A model generated the notes under the pieces. The model ran no database searches and was not told the origin of the DNA. It saw only the letters and a list, made by a program, of their open reading frames with translations. From an uncultured Veillonellaceae bacterium (GTDB taxonomy: Bacteria > Bacillota > Negativicutes > Veillonellales > Dialisteraceae), in the NCBI GenBank assembly GCA_958439155.1, contig CAUBUJ010000024.1, positions 1 through 16,107 of the forward strand: DNA of 16,107 nucleotides, in the 5' to 3' direction. Positions 5,918 to 13,430 of the stretch are shown here, one piece after another; position 1 is the first letter of the stretch; the number at the start of each line of letters is the position of its first letter. The position numbers and the translations under genes are program-made.

Positions 5918-7084
5918 ATGAAGTATAAGAAGTGGCTCGCTGTCTCTATTTTGTGCGCGGCAGCGGCAACCAGCGTATTTGCCGGATGCGGCAGCCAGGC
6001 GGGGCAGAAGGCGCCTGCCGCGGTGAAGGTCACCACGTTTAAGCCGTTCACATCGGATACGCCCATTGTGTACGAATACACCGGCACTGTGGCGGCGCAG
6101 CAGGAAGTACCCGTACGGTCCCGCGTATCGGGTACAATCATGGAAAAGTATATTTCCGGCGGGGAAACCGTAACGGAAGGGCAGCCGCTCTACCGGATCG
6201 ACTCCCGCCAGTATGAGTCGGCCCTCGCGTCCGCCCAGGCGGAACAGGCCCGGAGCGGAGCGACCTATCAGAACGCTCTCGACAATTTGAACCGCTATTC
6301 CCAGTTGATCGCCAGCGACGCCATTTCCCGTCAGACCTATGACAACCAGCAGTCCGCAGCTGATCAGTACCGCGCGGCGTATGAAGCGACCGGCGCGCAG
6401 GTGAAAATCGCGGAAGACAATCTGGACGACACCATCGTGCGGGCGCCTTTCTCAGGGAAGCTCTCCATGGATGATGTGAATATCGGCACCTATGCCGCCG
6501 CGGGGAATACGGCGCTGGTCACCATTTCCTCCACCGATCCGGTGTATGTCCAGTTTGATATGTCCGAATCGGAATATCTCCAGATGGCAAAGAAGAATGT
6601 CGACCAGAACGCGTGGGGCAGCAATCTGAAGCTCCGCCTCTCAGACGGCACCATTTACGGAGAGACCGGCCATGTGGTCCAGGTCAATCCGGGCCTCACC
6701 AGCGGCCAGCTCTCCCTGAAGGCGGCTTTCGCCAATCCCCAGGGACTCCTCGTGCCGGGAATGTACGGCTCCATCGTATCGGATACGCAGATCGCCGCGA
6801 ACAGCCTTCTCGTGCCCACGGAAGCGATCATCCAGCTTCTGGACAAGAACCTGCTTGACGTGGTGACCGCAGACAATAAAGTGGCGCAGAAACCGATCCA
6901 GATCGGCGGCACCTATGGTATCTATACGGTGGTCACCGGCGGTCTTTCTGTGGATGATGTGGTCATTGTAGAAGGGCAGGGCAAGGTCCGTGTAGGGCAG
7001 GCTGTGGCCGGAGAAGAAATTGCCCGGGACGCGCTCGAAAAGAAGGCGTCAGACGCCAAGTCCCAGGCCGCGGCGGGCAAGTAA
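5918..7084 (+). CDS. RND efflux periplasmic adaptor (membrane fusion) lipoprotein
   Basis: This is the adaptor that links an inner-membrane RND pump to an outer-membrane channel. The preferred start is ATG at 5918: GGAGGA lies 5 bases upstream and the product then opens with a clean lipoprotein signal (MKYKKWLAVS..., VFAGC, Cys24 lipidated). An upstream in-frame ATG at 5843 would hide the signal and lacks a good ribosome site. The 388-residue product shows the split lipoyl domain (VSGTIMEKYISGGETVTEGQ, then IVRAPFSGKL), an alanine/glutamine-rich helical hairpin between them, a beta-barrel (DPVYVQFDMSE) and a membrane-proximal domain near the C terminus. The tail KSQAAAGK is short and charged. 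It is AcrA/MexA-like in layout. The downstream permease starts 9 bases after the stop. Confidence 0.92.
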   Translation: MKYKKWLAVSILCAAAATSVFAGCGSQAGQKAPAAVKVTTFKPFTSDTPIVYEYTGTVAAQQEVPVRSRVSGTIMEKYISGGETVTEGQPLYRIDSRQYESALASAQAEQARSGATYQNALDNLNRYSQLIASDAISRQTYDNQQSAADQYRAAYEATGAQVKIAEDNLDDTIVRAPFSGKLSMDDVNIGTYAAAGNTALVTISSTDPVYVQFDMSESEYLQMAKKNVDQNAWGSNLKLRLSDGTIYGETGHVVQVNPGLTSGQLSLKAAFANPQGLLVPGMYGSIVSDTQIAANSLLVPTEAIIQLLDKNLLDVVTADNKVAQKPIQIGGTYGIYTVVTGGLSVDDVVIVEGQGKVRVGQAVAGEEIARDALEKKASDAKSQAAAGK

Positions 7085-7093
7085 GGAGGGGCT

Positions 7094-10000
7094 ATGTCAA
7101 AATTCTTTATTAACCGCCCTGTATTTTCCATCGTTATCGCCCTTTTCATCACCATCGCAGGGCTCCTGTGCATGAGCATCCTCCCGGTGGACCGGTATCC
7201 GCAGATCACGCCGCCTCAGGTGTCGGTCCGCGCGAACTATCCCGGCGCTGATTCCGATGTAGTGGGTCAGACGGTGGCGCAGGTCATTGAAAAACAGGTG
7301 GTCGGCGTGGAAGGCTTCGACAATATGTCCTCCACGAGCAACGCCGACGGCTCCTATTCGTTGACAGTGCAGTTCCTCTCCGGCACCGACCCGGATATGG
7401 CGTCGGTGCGCGTACAGAACGCTGTCGCCCAGGCGGACGCGTCGCTCCCGGATACGGTCCGTACCCTTGGCGTCACTACGAAGAAATCTTCCGGCGACAT
7501 GGCCATGGTTCTCAGTTTAAGCTCTCCCGGCGGCACCTATGACAGCACGTTCCTGAAGAACTACTTCAGCATGAACTATCTCGATGAGCTGAAGAACATC
7601 AAAGGCGTCGGCGATGTGCAGGAATTCGGCTCTGACTACGGCATGCGCATCTGGATGGATCCGACGAAGATGGCTCAGAACAATGTGACCGCTGCCGAAG
7701 TCCTCGCCGCAGTGCAGGCGCAGAACCAGCAGGTCGCGGCGGGCAGCCTCGGCGCCCGTCCCCAGGGGGATGACCAGGCCTTCCAGTACACCATCACCGT
7801 GAAGGGGCGTCTCGCCACGGCCGATGAATTCGGCAACATTGTGCTCCGCACCAATCCGGACGGCTCCATGCTTCATCTGAAGGATGTGGCCCGTATCGAG
7901 CTGGACGCGAAAGATTACAACTTTATCGCCCGCGGCGACGGCATGGATTCCACCGGTGTGGGTATTTCCCTCACCACCGACGCGAACGCCATTGAAACGC
8001 TCGGCGCCATCAAGGCCAAACTGGAAGAAGACAAGAAAACCTTCCCCCAGGATATGCAGCTTGATATTATCATTGATAACACAGAATTCATTGAAGCGTC
8101 TATCAGCGAAGTGATTCATACTTTCGTGGAAGCGCTCATCCTGGTGGGCATCATCGTGTACCTCTTCCTCCAGAACTGGCGGTCCACGCTGATTCCGATG
8201 ATCGCTGTCCCAGTATCCCTTCTCGGTACGTTTGCGGCATTTGAAATTCTCGGATTTACCATCAATACGCTCACCCTCTTCGCGATGGTGCTGGCCATCG
8301 GCCTTGTCGTCGATGACGCCATCGTCGTGATCGAAGCGGTCGAGTATGAAATGCGGTACAACCATAAGTCTCCGAAGGAAGCGACCTTCCTTGCTATGGA
8401 GAAGGTACAGAGCCCGGTTATCGGCGTCGCTGCCGTGCTGGCTGCGGTATTCGTGCCGGTCGCCTTCCTGGGCGGCGTCATGGGTATTCTCTACAAGCAG
8501 TTCGCCCTGACCATCGCAGTCTCTGTGGTGATTTCCGCTTTCGTTGCCCTCTCCCTTACGCCGACGCTCTGCGCGATGATGCTGAAGGAAGGGAAGGCCA
8601 ATGCAGACAAGAACAAGCTGGATCGGTTCTTCGACTGGTTCAATGACAGCTTTGACAAGATGGTGGAACATTACGGCGCCATCCTGACAAAGCTGGGCAA
8701 AAAACTGATTGTTCCTATCGGCTTCCTGGTGGTGCTCTCCGGATGCGCCGGCGCGCTCTTCATGAAGCTCCCGACCGCCTTTATTCCGGCGGAAGATAAC
8801 GGCTACTTCCTGGCGTCCCTGTCGCTTCCGGAAGGGGCGACGGCAGACCGCACCGACAAAGTCGTGTCCGGATATACCGCGTTCATGCGCCAGCAGCCCG
8901 GCGTGGCCCACACCTTCGGCCTTACCGGCATGGATATTCTCTCCAGCGGCCACAAGCCAAGCGCCGGCACCTCTTTCATCCGGCTCAGCCACTGGGATAA
9001 CCGGAAAACCCCAGACACCCAGCCGAATGCGCTCATTGGCAAGAGCTTTGCCTACAGCGCTATGAATCCGACGGTGAATATCATCGCCATGAACCCGCCG
9101 CCTATTCCAGGGCTCGGCGCGTCCGGCGGCTTTACCATTTACATTGAAAACAAAAACGGCGACAGCACGGAATCGATGTACAATATTGTGCAGCAGTTCC
9201 TGGCCAAGGCCAATGAGCGTCCGGAAATCGCCAGCGCCTACACCATGTTCCGCATGGATACACCGGCGTACAATTTCGATGTAGACCGGGAAAAAGCGAT
9301 GAAGAGCGGCGTCAATGTAAGCGATATTTTCAGCACCCTCCAGACGTACTACGGCGGCGTGCAGATCAATGACTTCACCCTCTTCGGCCGCAACTACAAA
9401 GTGGTAGCACAGGCGGAAACCAATTACCGCATGCAGCCGGAAGACAATAAATTTGTCACTGTGAAAGACAGCAAGGGAAATATGGTGCCAATCAGCAACT
9501 TCATTACCCCGAAGCAGACCAGCTCGGCGGCGGTTCTGACCCGGTTCAACAACTTCCCTGCCATCAAGGTCGGCGGCAACCAGGCTGACGGATATTCCTC
9601 CGGCCAGGCGCTGGACGCCCTCGAAGAAGTAGCGCGGGAAGTTCTCCCCAATGGCTATTCCTATGCCTTCGCAGAAACCTCCCAGCAGGAACGGGAAGCA
9701 GGCAACAAGACGGTCTACGCCCTGGCGCTGGGCATGCTCTTTGTATTCCTCGCCCTGGCCGCTTTGTATGAAAGCTGGAAAGTGCCGTTCACCGTACTCT
9801 TCGGCATCCCCACCGGCTTCTTCGGCGCGGCTCTGGCAGCGGAGCTCTTCCATGTCAATAATGATATTTACTTCCAGATCGGCCTCCTTGTTATCATCGG
9901 GCTGGCCGCGAAGAACGCCATCCTCATCGTAGAATACGCCAAGGTTCGTACCGACCATGGCATGGATCCCCATCAGGCGGCAGTAGAAGCGGCGAAGATC

Positions 10001-10222
10001 CGTCTCCGCCCGATTCTGATGACTTCCCTTGCGTTCATTCTCGGATGTATCCCGCTGGCGCTCTCCAGCGGCGCCGGTTCCGGTGCGCGCTCTGAAATGG
10101 GCATTACCGTCGTATTCGGTACGCTCTCTGCGACAGTATTCAGCGTATTCCTCACGCCGATGCTCTTCATCTTCATTGAAAAGCTCCACGGCATTTCCTT
10201 CAAAAAGGCAAAGAAAGAATAA
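7094..10222 (+). CDS. HAE1-family RND multidrug efflux permease (AcrB-like)
   Basis: A 1042-residue inner-membrane proton-drug antiporter, close to the AcrB length of 1049. It opens with the typical MSKFFINRPVF and the first membrane helix, then a large periplasmic loop, a bundle of helices, a second large loop and the last helices. Proton-relay residues are intact and even share the AcrB numbering: Asp407-Asp408 (GLVVDDAIVV) and Lys940 (GLAAKNAILIVEYAK), with the later RLRPILMTS (970-978) carrying the Arg and Thr partners. It should therefore be functional. The AAGGAGG ribosome site spans the stop codon of the adaptor gene, so the two are coupled. No TolC-like channel gene follows, and a terminator ends the operon. 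Substrates cannot be deduced; such pumps export hydrophobic drugs, detergents or bile acids. Confidence 0.96.
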   Translation: MSKFFINRPVFSIVIALFITIAGLLCMSILPVDRYPQITPPQVSVRANYPGADSDVVGQTVAQVIEKQVVGVEGFDNMSSTSNADGSYSLTVQFLSGTDPDMASVRVQNAVAQADASLPDTVRTLGVTTKKSSGDMAMVLSLSSPGGTYDSTFLKNYFSMNYLDELKNIKGVGDVQEFGSDYGMRIWMDPTKMAQNNVTAAEVLAAVQAQNQQVAAGSLGARPQGDDQAFQYTITVKGRLATADEFGNIVLRTNPDGSMLHLKDVARIELDAKDYNFIARGDGMDSTGVGISLTTDANAIETLGAIKAKLEEDKKTFPQDMQLDIIIDNTEFIEASISEVIHTFVEALILVGIIVYLFLQNWRSTLIPMIAVPVSLLGTFAAFEILGFTINTLTLFAMVLAIGLVVDDAIVVIEAVEYEMRYNHKSPKEATFLAMEKVQSPVIGVAAVLAAVFVPVAFLGGVMGILYKQFALTIAVSVVISAFVALSLTPTLCAMMLKEGKANADKNKLDRFFDWFNDSFDKMVEHYGAILTKLGKKLIVPIGFLVVLSGCAGALFMKLPTAFIPAEDNGYFLASLSLPEGATADRTDKVVSGYTAFMRQQPGVAHTFGLTGMDILSSGHKPSAGTSFIRLSHWDNRKTPDTQPNALIGKSFAYSAMNPTVNIIAMNPPPIPGLGASGGFTIYIENKNGDSTESMYNIVQQFLAKANERPEIASAYTMFRMDTPAYNFDVDREKAMKSGVNVSDIFSTLQTYYGGVQINDFTLFGRNYKVVAQAETNYRMQPEDNKFVTVKDSKGNMVPISNFITPKQTSSAAVLTRFNNFPAIKVGGNQADGYSSGQALDALEEVAREVLPNGYSYAFAETSQQEREAGNKTVYALALGMLFVFLALAALYESWKVPFTVLFGIPTGFFGAALAAELFHVNNDIYFQIGLLVIIGLAAKNAILIVEYAKVRTDHGMDPHQAAVEAAKIRLRPILMTSLAFILGCIPLALSSGAGSGARSEMGITVVFGTLSATVFSVFLTPMLFIFIEKLHGISFKKAKKE

Positions 10223-10232
10223 AGACATGCCA

Positions 10233-10268
10233 TAAACCCTTCAGGAACCCCCTGGAGGGTTTATTTTT
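10233..10268 (+). terminator. terminator of the RND operon
   Basis: TAAACCCT-T-CAGG (10233-10245) pairs with CCTG-G-AGGGTTTA (10251-10263) around a 5-base loop, with one T-G wobble, followed by TTTTT. A strong intrinsic terminator 10 bases after the permease stop. Confidence 0.9.
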
Positions 10269-10337
10269 GGGTATTCCTTGAAGACAGGTATGCTATAGGA
10301 GAAATCTATAGATAAAAAGAATAGAATGTGAAGCATA

Positions 10338-10366
10338 TTGCATGAAACAATTTCCTTTTATACAAT
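10338..10366 (+). promoter_or_regulatory. promoter of the cysteine desulfidase gene
   Basis: TTGCAT (10338-10343), a 17-base spacer and TACAAT (10361-10366) form a good promoter. The start is near 10373, giving a leader of about 57 bases. Upstream, two CTATAG palindromes (10294-10299 and 10306-10311) stand 12 bp apart; their role is unknown. Confidence 0.7.
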
Positions 10367-10429
10367 ATTTGTATTGGGAAAACCATGCCGCCCGGGAAGG
10401 ACGGCAGAAAGACATTGCGGAGGGAAAGT

Positions 10430-11734
10430 ATGCTTACAAAAGATGAAATGATAGCCATGCTGCGGGCCAATGTGGTGCCCGCTTTTGGATGTACCGAGCC
10501 GGTCTGCGTAGCGCTCGCGGCAGCGGACGCGGCGAAAGCAGCCGGCGGAGAGCCCATTTCCATCCATGTGGAAGTGAGCGGCAATATTTATAAAAACGGC
10601 ATGGCTGTAGGAATTCCCAATTTCGACAAAATCGGAATTCCCTATGCGGCAGCGCTCGGCGCGGTCCTGGCCAATCCGGAAAAGAAACTGGAACTTCTCC
10701 AGTGCATTACAGAAGAGACGGCGAAAAAAGCGAAGGCTCTCGCCGAAAGCGGTCATGTAGAGGTGGGCATCCACGAAGAAATGCAGGGACTCTATGTGCG
10801 CTGCACGGTGGAGACCACGGAAGGGACCGGCGAGACGGTCATCGTCAGGAGCCATGCCAATATCGTTTCTACAAAAGTGGACGGGAAAGTTCTCTTCGAG
10901 AAGGAAACAGGCGCCGCCGCGTGCGATCCCTACCTGCCCCGGCTGCGGACCATGAAAATTTCTGAGATCCGCGCGCTCGTGGATTCCGCGTCAGAAGAGG
11001 AACTGTCTTTTCTGCTGGACGGCATTGCCATGAATGAAGACGCAGCCAGCTACAGCATGGAAACGCCCGGCGTGGGGGTGGGCATCGCCCGGACCATGGC
11101 GTCAGGAAAGAGCGCCCTCCTGGGCGAGGCACTCCTCGGGCGGATCATGCGCCGCGTAGCCAGCGCCACCGAAGGACGTCTCGACGGCTGTCCCTATGCG
11201 GTCATGAGCAGCGCCGGAAGCGGAAGCAAGGGGATCGCCGTGATCATTCCTGTGGCAGAGGCGGCAAAAGAATTGGGAAGCTCCCGGGAAATGACAGCGA
11301 AAGCCATCGCCTTCGCCCACCTTCTCAATGAGTACATCAATTCCTATGTGGGCAAGCTCTCTGCGATCTGCGCGTGCAGCATGGCTGCCTCGCCTGCAGC
11401 GGCAGCGGCCATCACCTGGCTCATGGGCGGAAATGACGAGCAGATCGGATGGGCCATCCGCAATATGGCCGGCAATATTACAGGCATCATCTGTGACGGC
11501 GGGAAAGTGGGCTGCGCCTTGAAGCTGGCCACCGCCGCCGCAGGGGGCCTCATGAGCGCCATGCTCGCCGCAAATTCCGCGGTGATCCGCTCCCGGGACG
11601 GCATCGCCGCAGAAACGCCGGAAGAGTGCATCAAAAACATGGGCCGTGTGAGCCACCCGGGCATGGTGGAAACCGATAAGGAAATCCTCCATATTATGCT
11701 GGAGAAGGAAAAAAGATCAGAAGCAATGCAGTAA
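10430..11734 (+). CDS. cyuA: L-cysteine desulfidase (CyuA/YhaM, UPF0597 family)
   Basis: The product should split L-cysteine into pyruvate, ammonia and hydrogen sulfide in the cytoplasm using an iron-sulfur cluster. The preferred start is ATG at 10430, preceded by GGAGGG at 5-6 bases, giving 434 residues, the usual family length. An upstream in-frame ATG at 10385 lacks a ribosome site. Family marks are VPAFGCTEP with Cys21 near the N terminus, ICACSMA with Cys314/Cys316, and GIICDGGKVGCALK with Cys355/Cys362. Cys21 plus members of the two C-terminal pairs match the cluster ligands known for CdsB of Methanocaldococcus. It is a single-gene unit with its own promoter and terminator. The cyuP transporter and cyuR regulator that often accompany it are not here. 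Confidence 0.9.
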   Translation: MLTKDEMIAMLRANVVPAFGCTEPVCVALAAADAAKAAGGEPISIHVEVSGNIYKNGMAVGIPNFDKIGIPYAAALGAVLANPEKKLELLQCITEETAKKAKALAESGHVEVGIHEEMQGLYVRCTVETTEGTGETVIVRSHANIVSTKVDGKVLFEKETGAAACDPYLPRLRTMKISEIRALVDSASEEELSFLLDGIAMNEDAASYSMETPGVGVGIARTMASGKSALLGEALLGRIMRRVASATEGRLDGCPYAVMSSAGSGSKGIAVIIPVAEAAKELGSSREMTAKAIAFAHLLNEYINSYVGKLSAICACSMAASPAAAAAITWLMGGNDEQIGWAIRNMAGNITGIICDGGKVGCALKLATAAAGGLMSAMLAANSAVIRSRDGIAAETPEECIKNMGRVSHPGMVETDKEILHIMLEKEKRSEAMQ

Positions 11735-11743
11735 CGCAGCGGG

Positions 11744-11782
11744 AAAATAGCTTCTTCCTGATGGGAGATAGCTATTTTTTTT
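11744..11782 (+). terminator. terminator of cyuA
   Basis: AAAATAGCT (11744-11752) pairs with AGCTATTTT (11770-11778), the inner TCTTCC pairs with GGGAGA, the loop is TGAT, and a run of eight T begins in the 3' arm. It starts 10 bases after the cyuA stop. Confidence 0.88.
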
Positions 11783-11806
11783 ATTTCATAGTATACTTCA
11801 TCTATG
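11768..11806 (+). repeat. direct repeat, copy 1 (flanks the unknown membrane-protein gene)
   Basis: This 39-bp stretch begins ATAGCTATTTT, contains TTTCATAGTATACTT and ends CTATG. It is nearly identical to 12623-12660, differing at only a few positions. Its left end is the 3' arm of the cyuA terminator. Inside it CATAG and CTATG form an inverted repeat around TATACT. Confidence 0.85.
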
Positions 11807-11836
11807 CTCATGGAAACTTAGTGGAAAAGGAAGAGC

Positions 11837-11983
11837 ATGCATAGGAAAAGGATCACCAGTTTTTGTTTGGATTCATTCAAAGAGGCGTATTGTTTTGATC
11901 GTAGATCTTCGAAATGTATTTTGCATTTCTGTAAGTTCATTTGTGATGCAAAATTTATTTGTCACTTAAGGAGACTTCCATGA
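11837..11983 (+). CDS. possible small cysteine-rich basic protein (48 residues)
   Basis: An ATG at 11837 preceded by GGAAGAG opens a 48-codon frame whose TGA overlaps the ATG of the next gene as ATGA. The product would be basic with six cysteines (positions 10, 19, 27, 32, 36, 42) and would begin MHRKRITSFC. The start site and overlap look gene-like. The codons are AT-rich and unremarkable, however, and the frame covers a candidate promoter and a dyad, so it may equally be leader sequence. No family recognised. Confidence 0.25.
   Translation: MHRKRITSFCLDSFKEAYCFDRRSSKCILHFCKFICDAKFICHLRRLP
11895..11922 (+). promoter_or_regulatory. candidate promoter of the unknown membrane-protein gene
   Basis: TTGATC (11895-11900), a 16-base spacer and TATTTT (11917-11922) match each consensus at four of six positions. 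The start near 11929 would lie inside the following dyad. A weak call in an AT-rich region with other possible choices. Confidence 0.35.
11912..11960 (+). promoter_or_regulatory. long imperfect dyad before the unknown gene (operator or RNA hairpin)
   Basis: AAAT-gt-ATTTTGCAT (11912-11926) is mirrored by ATGCAAAAT-tt-ATTT (11946-11960): a perfect 9-bp arm, a 2x2 mismatch and 4 more base pairs, with a 19-base centre. It ends about 8 bases before the AAGGAG ribosome site. It could be a regulator site at the promoter or a leader-RNA hairpin; no T-run follows, so it is not a terminator. Confidence 0.6.
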
Positions 11984-12537
11984 CATCGACTCTTGTTACT
12001 TCTGATCATTCACAAATTCATAAGCCCTATCTGTATCTTTTGGGGCTGATTCTGTTCTGTCTTTTGGGCTATGCCATTATGACAGTACAATACATTTTCC
12101 ATTACCATGTGGTACCCTGGATGGATATCCTCACAGAAATCCTTCTGCTCACTGCGGTATATTGGATTGCTACAGTCCGTTCGGCCTACGAGCTGGGGAA
12201 AAAGGAAATTACGGTCACCATGAAGAGTCTCTTTCGCACACGGGTTATGAAAATTCCTTATTCTGTGATTGACGGCATTCATTATTACAAAGTGGAACCG
12301 ATCAAAACCATTGCGTACAAGCATACGTACCGCATGTATGGAAACCTGGACAAACGGGATGTCTATTCCATGGTGTACAATATTCCCCATACCGACAAAG
12401 TATCCCGGATTTTGATGAAAGCGTCGCCAGAATTTTGGACATCCTTTGATGCGCTTCTTCCTGGAAAAATTGGGATTCCTCAGGAAAAAGTGCTGGAAGC
12501 CGCTTTCCGCCATATCAGCGGAGCCGGGAAATCCTAA
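11980..12537 (+). CDS. unknown two-TM membrane protein, possible PH-like domain
   Basis: I do not recognise a named family. ATG at 11980 has AAGGAG 6 bases upstream; an earlier in-frame TTG (11959) lies before that site and is not preferred. The 185 residues start with a polar segment (1-16), then two hydrophobic segments (about 17-40 and 46-67). A soluble region follows (about 70-160) that reads like alternating strands: ELGKKEITVTMKSLFRTRVM, then KIPYSVIDGIHYYKV. That pattern recalls bacterial PH-domain membrane proteins, where a two-helix anchor precedes a small beta-barrel, but this is a resemblance and not a proven match. The gene is visibly AT-richer than its neighbours, stands alone with its own terminator, and is bracketed by direct repeats, which suggests acquisition. 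Confidence 0.8.
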   Translation: MTSTLVTSDHSQIHKPYLYLLGLILFCLLGYAIMTVQYIFHYHVVPWMDILTEILLLTAVYWIATVRSAYELGKKEITVTMKSLFRTRVMKIPYSVIDGIHYYKVEPIKTIAYKHTYRMYGNLDKRDVYSMVYNIPHTDKVSRILMKASPEFWTSFDALLPGKIGIPQEKVLEAAFRHISGAGKS

Positions 12538-12564
12538 GGGATCACTGAAAACATTTTTGAATAC

Positions 12565-12614
12565 AAAGCCGGGACATGCTGGATGGACACAAGCAGGCAG
12601 GGTCCCGGCTTTTT
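12565..12614 (+). terminator. terminator of the unknown membrane-protein gene
   Basis: AAAGCCGGGAC (12565-12575) pairs perfectly with GTCCCGGCTTT (12602-12612), an 11-bp stem around a 26-base loop that can itself fold (TGCT with AGCA), followed by more T. Confidence 0.88.
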
Positions 12615-12622
12615 CTTTGGGA

Positions 12623-12660
12623 ATAGCTATTTTCTTTGTTTCATAGTATACTTTTCTATG
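12623..12660 (+). repeat. direct repeat, copy 2, with likely -10 of the scpA operon
   Basis: This 38-bp stretch is the second copy of the element at 11768-11806, with a few substitutions and one base fewer. It contains TATACT at 12647-12652, a good -10 placed to start transcription about 30 bases before scpA. The matching -35 position (TAGCTA, 17 bases upstream) is poor. The same CATAG...CTATG dyad surrounds the -10. Confidence 0.75.
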
Positions 12661-12689
12661 ATTGCGGTAAGGCGGAAAGGGTGAGAGAC

Positions 12690-13430
12690 ATGGATGAACA
12701 GGCGGCGCGTGACTATGAAGTATCCCTTCCTGTGTTTGAAGGGCCCATGGATCTTCTCCTGCACCTGGTGACGAAAAGCCGCATTGATATTCATGACATT
12801 CCCATCCATCAGATTACCGACCAGTATCTGAACTATTTGAAGGAAGCCCGGCGTTTTGATCTGGAACTGGGGAGCAGTTTTTTTGCCATGGCCTCCACGT
12901 TGATCCTGATCAAGTCCCGCATGCTTCTGCCCAGGCGGAGGCAGGAAGAGACCGATGAGGCGGAAGATCCGCGGCAGGAACTGGCCCGGTCTCTGGAAGA
13001 GTTCAAAAAAATGAAGGAAATGCGGATGGTGCTGGAAACGCTCTTTGCCGGGGAGGCGCCTTACCACAGGCGGGCGCCGCAGGAAATGGCTGCTTCCTAC
13101 TACAGCGGCCGCATTTCCCTGGCCCGGCTGACAGCGGCTTTCGCGGCGGTTTTTGATGAGAAGGAAGAGGAAGCGCCTGGTGTGGTGGAAGCGGAAGAAG
13201 TATCCTTTGATGACAAGCGGGAAGAACTGTGCCGCTTTTTAGAGGACTTCCACTGGCGGAAAGTGGTGGATTTTTTCCGGCGCCAGCATTCCCGGATGGC
13301 TCTTGCGGTGGCGCTTACGGCGCTGTTGGAACTGATCCGCGTCGGGATGGTTGAAATTGAGGAAATGGCCGCAGGCCTTGTGATGCGGCTTGCGGCGGAC
13401 AGGAAAGGAGGGGCTTATGCGGGGCATTGA
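12690..13430 (+). CDS. scpA: segregation and condensation protein A (kleisin)
   Basis: ScpA bridges the SMC dimer and binds ScpB in the condensin that organises and segregates the chromosome. The preferred start is ATG at 12690 (MDEQAARDYEVSLPVFEGPM), about 6-9 bases after GAAAGGGTG, giving 246 residues as usual. A longer TTG-started frame from 12636 would lie inside the promoter repeat. The hallmark FEGPMDLLLHLV and the following I-D-I-x-x-I-P-I-x-x-I-T-x-Q-Y-L helix are intact. A charged, variable middle (around DEAEDPRQEL and KEEEAPG) leads to the C-terminal winged helix that meets the SMC head. It overlaps scpB by 14 bases. Confidence 0.95.
   Translation: MDEQAARDYEVSLPVFEGPMDLLLHLVTKSRIDIHDIPIHQITDQYLNYLKEARRFDLELGSSFFAMASTLILIKSRMLLPRRRQEETDEAEDPRQELARSLEEFKKMKEMRMVLETLFAGEAPYHRRAPQEMAASYYSGRISLARLTAAFAAVFDEKEEEAPGVVEAEEVSFDDKREELCRFLEDFHWRKVVDFFRRQHSRMALAVALTALLELIRVGMVEIEEMAAGLVMRLAADRKGGAYAGH

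Noticed and set aside
7517..10228. 903-codon open frame antisense to the RND permease
   Set aside because: It mirrors a GC-rich, strongly biased coding gene almost end to end, has no domain or credible ribosome site, and its sense partner is a complete AcrB-type protein. Typical shadow frame.
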